Below, in pieces: positions 46,796 through 54,697 of a stretch of 64,000 bases of DNA. A program made the translations under genes and the position numbers. Source of the stretch: CAVVGZ01 sp963841845 (GTDB lineage: Bacteria > Chloroflexota > Anaerolineae > Anaerolineales > Anaerolineaceae); assembly GCA_963841845.1 (NCBI GenBank), contig CAWJEG010000009.1, positions 229,474 through 293,473 of the forward strand, read 5' to 3'. A model generated the notes under the pieces. That model worked only from the letters and a program-made list of their open reading frames with translations, did not search any database and was not told the origin of the DNA. Position 1 is the first letter of the stretch. Each line of letters starts with the position of its first letter.

Positions 46796-46815
46796 AGCCA
46801 CCCGTGACCCTGGCC
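46775..46815. other. Composition breakpoint, likely contig chimera junction
   Basis: GC rises from about 45% to about 70% within a few tens of bases. To the left is the interrupted gene at 46238-46795. To the right is an ABC ATPase remnant followed by what looks like the start of a permease (MNTGTVHLAPATVARVT), also cut. The two pieces happen to share a reading frame. Confidence 0.8.
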
Positions 46816-46849
46816 ACCGTGGCCGGTGCGAGGTGAACGGTTCCCGTGT

Positions 46850-47128
46850 TCATTCCCAATCTCCCGTAGTGGTTCCCTGGGCGCGGACCTCGACAGGTGA
46901 GGTCCTGAGGCCCACCACCTCGTGACCGCGCAGCGCCTCGAGGAAGGGCTGGAAGCTGCCACAAACCAGGCAGCGCAGGGATTGTCCGTCAACCTCTACC
47001 TCGCTGACACCCGATGCCCGCTGGACCTGACGAGCGGGAGGGATGCCGACGAAGCTGACTTCGACGAGCTGTGTCGGTGGCCTCCGGGTCATGGCCCCGA
47101 GACTAGGGAGAGCACCCAGCGCGGACAT
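46850..47128 (-). pseudogene. C-terminal remnant of a DrrA-type ABC transporter ATPase
   Basis: About 92 residues. The piece VSEVEVDGQSLRCLVCGS, PFLEALRGHEVVGLRT matches the C-terminal domain that follows the ABC fold in multidrug-type ATPases (usually ending in SLEEIF). No Walker A, signature or Walker B is in the window, and the expected ending is scrambled. It is a truncated or decayed gene (inferred). Confidence 0.6.
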
Positions 47129-47251
47129 CGATGGAATTCGTGATTCGCTGGGCGATCAGCGTCCGCGACCGTGCCCGATGTGACACCGGGTTTGCCATGG
47201 TCGAGCCCGCTCGCTCAGGGCCGGTGGCGATCTGCCCGCCCTCGGTGCCCT

Positions 47252-49552
47252 CTACTGGCTCGACGACGCCATCCAGGCCGCGATCTGGGCGCGTGTGTTG
47301 ACACCGAGCTTGTTCAGGATGCTGCGGATGTGGCTGTCCACGGTGTGCTCCGAGATGAACAGGCGCGAGCCGATCTCCTTGTTCGTTACGCCCTCGGCGA
47401 CCAGCCGGGCCACCTCGGCTTCACGTGTCGACAGCACTCCGTCGCGGGTGCGATCGTTGGGGCCGCCGCATCATCGCGGGCAGACTCGCCCATCGCGAGC
47501 TGCACTGCAGCATCGCGGCTCAGCTGGCCTCCAGCCTTGAGTTCGGCCGCGAACCTGGGTGCGCCAAGGGCCGCGATCGCCGACTCCTCGGCCTGGGCGA
47601 TCATCGGCACCAGGAACGGCAACTGGTCGCCGGCTCCCGCCCTCGACGGCGGCGGAGGCTCCGAGCAGCTGCGCCGCGAGCCGTGCGTTTCCGATTGGCG
47701 GCATGGCAGCCCAGCGCGTCGAGGAGGTAGGCCTGCTGCACGCGGTCGTCGAGTACGGTGAGCGATCCGCAGCGCGTCCACGAACAGGGGCCCTGACGCG
47801 CCGAGGTCGCCGGCGATGAAAGCCGCCATGCCGAGGTGCATCAGCCAGGTCTTGAGCCCGTAGAGGTCGCCGACCTCTTGGCTAAGGTGCTCGCCTTCCA
47901 AGGACGCGGACCGGACAGCCTCGAGGTCCCGTTCGAACAGACCGGCAAACGCTCGAGCCTGCAGCACTGCGAGCGCAGCCCCGACGTGATCGGTCTCCGC
48001 TGCCACCGTCCGGGCCTCGTCGAGCAGGCGCCTGGCGGCTTCCCGGTCGCCGGCCATGCTCGCCGCGACCGAGGTCATGGCCAGCGACTCGACGAGCGGG
48101 CCAAGGCGGCCGGCCGTCCGGAGCGCGGCGGTCGCGCGTTCGAGTGGTGCCCAGGCAGCTGCGGGGTCGACGAGGAGCACCGCGAGCATCCCTCGCACGT
48201 ACTCAGCCCGAGCCTGGGATTCGGGATCCCCGCGTCCAAGCGCCAGGAACGCATCCAGCCACCGGACGCCCTCGCTGGTCGCACGCGTGTACCAGAACCA
48301 GCGGAGGGACGCGGCCAGACTCATCCCGCGCGAGATGTCCCCGCGATCGAGACATCGCCGAAGGACCGAGCGGATGTTGTCGATCTCGAGGTCCTTCCAT
48401 CCGAGCCACTCGACGAGTCCATACCGCGCACCGTCGGCGGTTCGCCGGCACGCCGAGACGTAGTACTCGGTGCACCGCTCCGCGAGGACGTCCTCCTCAC
48501 CGGCCTCGCGCAACCGGAGGCCGGCGAACTCGCGCATCGTCTCGTGCAGCCGATGACAGGCGCGGCCCCCTGCGTCCTCCTTCGTCACCAGTGACTTGTC
48601 GACCAGAGATGACAGGAGGTCCAGTGCGCGTCCTGCGGGCACGTCGTCCATGGTGCAGACAGACTCGACATCCTCCAGCGTGAACCTACCCGCGAACACG
48701 CACAGCCGACGCAGCAGCGTCCGCTCGTCCGATCCCAACAGGTCGTGGCTCCACTCGATGGTGGTTCGCAACGTCTGGTGACGCGGCAGCGCAGCTCGGC
48801 TGCCACCGGTCAGCAGCGCGAAGCGGTCGGCCAGTCGATCGAGGATCTGATCCGGCGAGAGGACCCTCGTCCTGACCGCTGCGAGTTCGATGGCGAGCGG
48901 CAGGCCGTCGAGCCGGCGGCACAGTTCCGAGACCGCCGTCTGGTTCGAGGCCGTCAGCTGGAAGGTGCCCGAGGCCGCCGCAGCCCGTTCGGTGAACAGC
49001 ATGACGGCCTCGTTCTGGCGAGCCTGATTCAGGCGCTCGTCCGCCCCGGCGCGGGGCAGCTCGAGCGGGGGGACCGGGAGCACGTGCTCCTCTGGGATGG
49101 CCAACGGCTCGCGGCTGGTCGCGATCGATCCGAACACCCGGGGCAGCCTTGAGGAGATCGGTCACGAGCAGCGCAGCGGCGCCGAGCAGATGCTCGCAGT
49201 TGTCCACCAGGAGCAGCAGGTCCTTGTCCCGCAGGTAGGAGACCAGGAGGACCCGTGGCTCGGTCGCCGACTGGTCGCGCAGGTCCAGGGCCGCCAGCAC
49301 GGCGCTGGCGATGAGTCCCGGGTCGCGAATGTCGGCGAGCTCCACCATCCATGCTCCGTTCCGGAAGCCGCGCCTGAGGTTCGTGCCAGACCGGATCGCG
49401 AGGCGGGTCTTGCCCACGCCGCCCGGACCGACGAGGGTGATCAAACGGGCCGTGGTGAGCGTCGACCTGACCTCCGCGATCTCGCGGCGGCGACCGACGA
49501 AGCTCGTCGCCTCGGCTGGCAGGTTCCCCGGGCGACGGATGGGCCTGGCCAT
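47252..49552 (-). pseudogene. LuxR-family regulator with NB-ARC-type ATPase and TPR-like middle, frameshifted
   Basis: In order: an N-terminal ATPase with SFVGRRREIAEVRS, P-loop VGPGGVGKTRLA and LLLVDNCEHLL (about 49,552-49,140); then ATSREPLAIPEEHVLPV in another frame; a long helical, TPR-like middle (ELAAVRTRVLSPDQI to MGESARDD); and a C-terminal LuxR HTH (LSTREAEVARLVAEGVTNKEI, ISEHTVDSHIRSILNKLGV). At least three frame breaks are needed, near 49,137, 47,630-47,760 and 47,450. The intact protein would be a signal-responsive activator that uses ATP. Disruption may be error or decay. Confidence 0.75.
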
Positions 49553-49715
49553 GGTGAGAGCACGGTACTCCCGGCTCGGGCCGCCGTGTCGGTCGACTCG
49601 CTATCGAATCACGAATTACATCGATGTTGGCTCCGGTCGGCTCTCCCACGCTGGGGAGCATCACGCGGCAGGTCCGAAACGACAACCCTCACGCCGGCAC
49701 TGAATGGAGGATGAC

Positions 49716-50041
49716 GTGACCAAGCACATATCGGGCGTACCGCGGGAGCGGAGCGACGAGCCGGGCGGCGGGCCATCAGCGTGTCGCTGCTACTGATCGG
49801 CGTGTTCGCCATGGTGTCCGGGATCTGGAGCCTGCTCCTGCCCCGCGGCTCCTTCGCCCTTCCTTCTCACGTGGCAGCCGGGTCCCTGTTCGGCCTGCTG
49901 TCGCTGCTCCACGTTCGATACAACCGGAACGCGATCGGCCTCTATCTCCGCGATCTCGGCTGGTCGCCGACGGTACTCAGGCTCCTGATCGCAGTTGCGA
50001 TCTCGCTGGTGCTGCTGGTTCCGGTCCTCCGCCTCATCTAG
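49716..50041 (+). CDS. Small two-helix membrane protein, possibly frameshifted
   Basis: A GTG at 49716 preceded by GGAGG begins TKHISGVPRERSDEP. The frame then shifts and continues SVSLLLIGVFAMVSGIWSLLL, FGLLSLLHVRYNRNAIG and LLIAVAISLVLLVPVLRLI. The pieces give about 105 residues with two to three membrane helices. I do not recognise the family. Confidence 0.5.
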
Positions 50042-50091
50042 GGCCGGCGCCCAGATCGGACGGCCGATGCAACTGCCCCATCTCATCAACC

Positions 50092-51248
50092 ATGGAAAGG
50101 AGATCCCGATCGATCTCGCGATCGACCCAGCTGCCAACCGACATCCAGTCCGCCAACAAGGTCACCGCCGCGCGCTTCGTCGGAGCCTTCAACCATGACG
50201 ACTGGGACGTCGTACGAGAGATCGTCGGCCACGGCTTCGTCTTCCACCATCCCATCGGTGGCACGGTCGAGGCCGGCCCTGAGGGCATGGTGGCGACCTG
50301 GGCCGGCTTCAAGCGGCTCTCGCCGGATTCGTGGCACCCCATCCCGATCCTCATCGCCGAGGGTGACCACGTGGCCGTGCTCCTGCCCACGTACGGGCAC
50401 TTCACCGGCCGCTCGGACCAGGCCCCGCCGCCAACGGGCGGACGGCTCGACTACGGCATGGTGAACATCGTCCGCTTCGAGGCCGGCAAGCTTGTCGAGA
50501 TGTGGTTCGGCATGGACCCGCTCGTCGAGCTGCGGCAGATGGGCGTGGCGCCGGGGTTCCCGCCGCGCCAGTACGACCCCGTCGAGCAGGCCAACCTGGC
50601 GGCATTCCAGAGGGTCGTCGGGATGGAGCTGACCGACCACGACACCGTGACGGCCTTCGGCGATACGGTCATCGCTTGCTCGCCGCCGCAGGCGAGCCCG
50701 TCGTCGACGAGCCGGCTCGTCGAAGCCCACCGGTTCGCCGGGGATGATCACGTACTGGTCTACCGGCACGAGATGACGACCGAGCCGCCCTACGGCGGGA
50801 TCCGTCGGTCGACACCGAGTCGAGTCGCGCGGTGGTGGGCCGCTGGTTCGAGGAGGTACTGCGCGGTCACGATCTGGCGGTAATGGCCAAGGTCGCCTCC
50901 CCGAACATCCTGGTGCACCCGACCGCGATGCCCTGCGAGGCCGGCTACTACGCCGAGCATGGGGTCGAGCAATGGCTCGGGGAGCAGTGGTCCGCCTTGC
51001 CCGACCTCACGATCGTCGACGACTTCACGGTCGCGAGCGGTGACGTCGTGGCGGTGCGGTGGCATGCGCGGGGAACGTCGCAGGGCGACTTCCTCGGCGT
51101 CGCCCCGACTGGCCGAAACCTCGACTACGCCGGCCTTTCCCTGTACCGCATCGAGGACGGCCGCATCGCCGAGATCTGGGAAACGCGGAACACGCTGGCC
51201 ATCCTGCAGCAGCTCGATCCGCGCATCGGGGGCGGTCACCACCACTGA
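50092..51248 (+). CDS. Protein with two SnoaL-like (NTF2-fold) domains, frameshifted
   Basis: The first domain (FVGAFNHDDWDVVREIVGHG, FHHPIGGTVEAGPEGM, GGRLDYGMVNIVRFEAGKL) and the last (WFEEVLRGHDLAVMAKV, AVRWHARGTSQGDFLGVAP, SLYRIEDGRIAEIWETR) both match the ester-cyclase/SnoaL pattern. The frame is broken near 50,800-50,812, where VDTESSRAVVGRWFEEVL continues in the next frame. This could instead be two separate genes that overlap. The reaction is unknown. Confidence 0.6.
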
Positions 51249-51346
51249 CCACCTGTCCCGGCGGAGCGAGACCCCTGCCACCGCGACGACGTCGTGACGG
51301 GTAGCGGCCGATGATCATCGGGGCGAGCCCGAAGAGGAGATGGAAC

Positions 51347-51997
51347 ATGAACGCTGCGAGCGCGACGATGACGCACACGACCACGGGCCTTCCCGTGTCG
51401 AAGCGCTTCTTCCCAGGATTGCTACCGATCATTGGCGATGAAGCGTACGAAAGGGTCATCGCCAGGTATGGCGAGCTCTACTCGAACCAGGATCTGCCGG
51501 CGGACCCTCGACTTCGATGGCACCTGGTCGAAGGGATCCTCCCGGGCCTTGCCCTGTACCAGGTCCTCAGGGAGAACGGCGAATCACAAGACGACACGCT
51601 GGGAAGGATCGATCGAGCGTTCGATCAGCTCTTCTCCGGCGATGTCAAGCTGATGAAGCGGATCGGGCGTCTTCCCTTCGCGTTGCTGTTCTTCAGGGTG
51701 TCTCTCAAGACGTTCATGCGCAGGTACCCACCTGAAGGTTGGACGATCGAATGGCGACAGAACTCCAGGGACGGAATCCGGTTTGACATGACGACGTGCT
51801 TCTACCACGCAACCTTGTCGGACTTGGGAGCCCCAGAGCTGACCGCCGCGTTCTGCCGCGTCGATGACCTGCTCTACGGCACGATGTCGCGTTACGTGTC
51901 GTGGCAGAGGACGACGACGATCGCCCGCGGCGATGCGCATTGCGACTTCTGCTTTGCGTCAACTCGTCGGTCGCGCTGGGGAAACGAGGGGAGTTGA
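51347..51997 (+). CDS. L-2-amino-thiazoline-4-carboxylate hydrolase-like protein
   Basis: 216 residues from ATG at 51347, with GAGGAG 7 nt upstream. Shared features of the ATC-hydrolase family are a middle CFYHATLSDLGAPELTAAFC, DDLLYG and the C-terminal ARGDAHCDFCFAS. Many members are of unknown function. The enzyme in Pseudomonas hydrolyses 2-amino-thiazoline-4-carboxylate in cysteine production; whether this protein does so is not clear. Confidence 0.75.
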   Translation: MNAASATMTHTTTGLPVSKRFFPGLLPIIGDEAYERVIARYGELYSNQDLPADPRLRWHLVEGILPGLALYQVLRENGESQDDTLGRIDRAFDQLFSGDVKLMKRIGRLPFALLFFRVSLKTFMRRYPPEGWTIEWRQNSRDGIRFDMTTCFYHATLSDLGAPELTAAFCRVDDLLYGTMSRYVSWQRTTTIARGDAHCDFCFASTRRSRWGNEGS

Positions 51998-52058
51998 TGC
52001 GTACGTCCCGCACAGGCGCCACCCGGCGCAGGAGGATCCGGCGCAGGAGGATCCGGCG

Positions 52059-52555
52059 ATGACACCACCCCGCCCAGCTGTTCGCTTGGCAACATTCGAG
52101 GACGCTGAACCCATCGCCGACCTGCTCGCGGACGCATTCCTCGACTACGAGTGGTCTCGCTGGGCCGTGCCCGCCGCAGGCCGCCGCGAACGCCTCCGTG
52201 GCCTCCACCTGCTCTACTCGGGACTGCTCGGTGCGGAGGTGGGCGGCACGTGGGTGACCGACGACCTCAGCTCGGTCGTCAACTGGGTGAAGCCCGGCCG
52301 GACCCCATCAGCGACGTCCTTCGCACGCGTCTCGACGAAGAAGCCGCCGCCCTCTTCGGTGACCGGCTCGAGGCGGTCGACGCCTCGCGCTTGGATGCCA
52401 CGGGTCACCTCCGCAGATTGGTCACGAGACTCCTTGGCGATTGCCATGACATGCTTCGCCAGAATCCTCGTCTTCCCGGGCTCCCAAGACGAGAGCGGGA
52501 GTCGAGTGATCCGGATAGCCATCAAGGTCTTCGGCACGGAGCATGTCGCCCTTGA
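52059..52555 (+). pseudogene. GNAT-family acetyltransferase, frameshifted
   Basis: ATG at 52059 begins MTPPRPAVRLATFEDAEPIADLLADAF, the usual GNAT first strand and helix, and continues to VVNWVKPGRTP. The frame shifts near 52,306 into ISDVLRTRLDEEAAALFGDRL and fades. The acetyl-CoA-binding loop is not clear. A 15-bp unit GGCGCAGGAGGATCC-like lies repeated just before the start. The substrate is unknown. The rest of the stretch to 52,839 holds no gene that I can support. Confidence 0.55.
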
Positions 52556-52839
52556 CCATCACGGCGTAGCCTTCACCCACGCGCTTGCAGAGCTTCCGGC
52601 TGCACGCCTCCGACTCGTGGGCCTCGCGGATGAACTGGTCCCAGCCCCCGGGGGTCCGACGAGAGCAGCCGCTCGTCGGCGAACAGGACGATGCCAGGGC
52701 CGTCGTCGGCGCCCGCCTCGGCGGGTAAGACGCTCGGCACGCGCGCTCCGACTGACACGTTTCGACAGGCACCATCCCCGGCCGGGATGGCGCAGCGGTC
52801 GCAGGGTACCCGCCCGCTCGTGCGACCATCACAAGCACG

Positions 52840-53613
52840 ATGGACACGCGTCCCCACCGACCCGGACAGGGCCCACTCAGCCTGGCGCTCGTGGTAGACC
52901 ACGCGCAGGGCATGCTCCGGCTCGGCTTCGTGCGCGTAGCCGTCGTCGCGCTCATCCTGTTCGTGCCGCCGGCACTGCTGACCGCTGCCGTCGAGGCGTT
53001 CGCCGAGGACCGACCTAACCTGTTCCCGGGTGGCGGCTCGCTGCTCGCCCTCGGCGTCGCCGCGGTCTTCCGGCTGATGGGGCCGGTCATCTTCGCGGGC
53101 TATCTTGACGAGGCCGTTGGCAGCGAGTACTTCCACGCCCGCCGCCACAGTTTTCGTGACGTCCTCCGGTCGCTGCCCTGGGTTCGGCTGCTCATCGCCG
53201 ACCTCATCGTCGTCATCGGCGCCTCCGTGGGCCTGGCGGTGTTCATCGTCCCCGGGATCATCTTCTACCTGTTCTTCGGGCTCGTCGGCCCCGTGATCGT
53301 CCAGGAGCGTCGGGCGGTCCGCGACGCCTTCCGGCGGACGGCGAGGATCAGCCGGACGGCGCTGGTGCCCATCGTCGTGCTGGTGCTCGTGCCGGTGGTT
53401 GCCGAGCAGGTCCTCCACGCGGCCGCCAGCCGCGCGGTGCACGACCAGGGGATCGGCGCGCGGGTCATCATCGAATGGCTCATCGCGGCCGTCATCGGAG
53501 GGACGGTCGGCCTGCTCGAGGTGGGTCTCGCGACCGAGCTGATGGCCCGCCATCCCGAGCCGACGCCGGTCGCCAGGCTCGAGGCGACCATCGGGACGGT
53601 CGATCAACCCTGA
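52840..53613 (+). CDS. Multi-pass membrane protein of unknown family
   Basis: 257 residues with about six membrane segments, such as VAVVALILFVPPALLTAAV, LLIADLIVVIGASVGLAVFIV and ALVPIVVLVLVPVVAEQVL. The short cytoplasmic part VQERRAVRDAFRRTARISR is typical of glycerophosphoryl-diester-phosphodiesterase-type or DUF975-like membrane domains, but I am not sure. No operon partner is evident; the NfeD-like gene follows. Confidence 0.7.
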   Translation: MDTRPHRPGQGPLSLALVVDHAQGMLRLGFVRVAVVALILFVPPALLTAAVEAFAEDRPNLFPGGGSLLALGVAAVFRLMGPVIFAGYLDEAVGSEYFHARRHSFRDVLRSLPWVRLLIADLIVVIGASVGLAVFIVPGIIFYLFFGLVGPVIVQERRAVRDAFRRTARISRTALVPIVVLVLVPVVAEQVLHAAASRAVHDQGIGARVIIEWLIAAVIGGTVGLLEVGLATELMARHPEPTPVARLEATIGTVDQP

Positions 53614-53638
53614 CCTGACCAGTCAAGTCCGGTGAGGC

Positions 53639-54022
53639 CATGGTGCGCCGGTTCGCGCGTGTCCTGCTTGTGTGTTCGCCGTCGTCGCGGTCCTGCTGCT
53701 GCTGCTACTCGCGCCGTCGCCATGGAACGTGATCGGGCTGCTGGTCGGTCTCGTGCTCTTCGTCGGTGAGATCTGGTTCTGGGACCGGCGGTTGCGCGGC
53801 ACGAAGTTCCAGACGGGAGCGGAGGCGCTGATCGGACGGACGGCCATCGTGGTGGCTGCCTGTGCACCCACCGGCCGGGTCAGGCTGATCGATGCGCCAG
53901 AGGTCTGGCAGGCGCGCTGTGACCCGGGAGCGCACGTGAGCGAGACGGTGCGCGTCACCGCGCGTGAGGGCCTGACCCGGATCGTCGAGCGGGTGCCGTC
54001 CGCGGAGCCAGCCGAGGCCTGA
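53639..54022 (+). CDS. NfeD-like membrane protein with a C-terminal OB-fold
   Basis: About 120 residues. Two N-terminal membrane helices (VVAVLLLLLL, VIGLLVGLVLFVGEI) are followed by an OB-fold (LIGRTAIVVAACAPTGRVRL, then VRVTAREGLTRIV). This is the short NfeD layout. An ATG at 53639 gives MVRRFARVLLV and then loses frame by two bases, rejoining at 53672, so the exact start is uncertain. NfeD proteins partner stomatin-like or SppA proteins; none is seen here. Confidence 0.65.
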   Translation, partial: HGAPVRACPACVFAVVAVLLLLLLAPSPWNVIGLLVGLVLFVGEIWFWDRRLRGTKFQTGAEALIGRTAIVVAACAPTGRVRLIDAPEVWQARCDPGAHVSETVRVTAREGLTRIVERVPSAEPAEA

Positions 54023-54317
54023 GCGACGCTTCCCGCTCGTACATGGCACCCATCCAGCCCATGATCGACCCACTGGCGAGAGCACGCCTGCGAAGCGTGC
54101 GGCGTCCCGATGGAGCAAGCGAGGTAGCCGAATGGACTCTGGGCCCGACGTCGCCGCGTCCGACCAGCGCGACCCGAGCCTCATGCAGCGCGCCGAGGCT
54201 GAGCCTGACGCGGTGCGCGCATCGAGCGAGCGCCGACGGTCTGGCCAGCCAGGCGGATAGCATCACCGCCGAGGCACGGACGCGAACCAGACCGGGGTCG
54301 ACTTCGTCCGGCTCGCG

Positions 54318-54554
54318 GTGCTCTTCGCGTCGGTGCTGTGCTTCGCCTGCTTGGGTACCACGTTCAGGGGCTACCGGGTGCGCGTCGTGATGGTCGCCTT
54401 CGCGGTGAGCCTGTTCGGCGTGGCGCTGATCCTCGTGTTCAGCCTGCCGCAGTTCGTCGGTATCGATCAAGGGTGGCGATCGCACCGGACCCTGGGTCGG
54501 CCCGAAGGTGGGGATGTTCCCAGCAGGGCCGTACAGACGCTTGCGCACCGCTAG
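54318..54554 (+). CDS. Small two-helix membrane protein
   Basis: About 78 residues. Hydrophobic segments ASVLCFACLGTTF and VVMVAFAVSLFGVALILVF, in a frame with GC-rich third positions. No ribosome site or known family supports it firmly, and the start is uncertain. The gap before it (54,023-54,317) contains nothing I can support. Confidence 0.4.
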   Translation: MLFASVLCFACLGTTFRGYRVRVVMVAFAVSLFGVALILVFSLPQFVGIDQGWRSHRTLGRPEGGDVPSRAVQTLAHR

Positions 54555-54697
54555 ACTCTCCACCGGTCCGCCGACCGTCCCTGTCACCGACCAGGAAGAC
54601 GCGACTCCGTCGCCGCTCGCACCACGAGAGAGGGTCCTTTGGGCGCTGATCTCACACCAGGAAGGATCGCCGCGAAGGCGCCGAAGGAGAACGAGTC

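Noticed and set aside
46850..47128. Stand-alone zinc-binding protein because of a CLVC pair
   Set aside because: The pair lies within an ABC ATPase C-terminal domain sequence and is not a ribbon.
52573..53607. A 344-codon minus-strand frame
   Set aside because: Antisense to the multi-pass membrane protein at 52840-53613. The product is highly charged low complexity.
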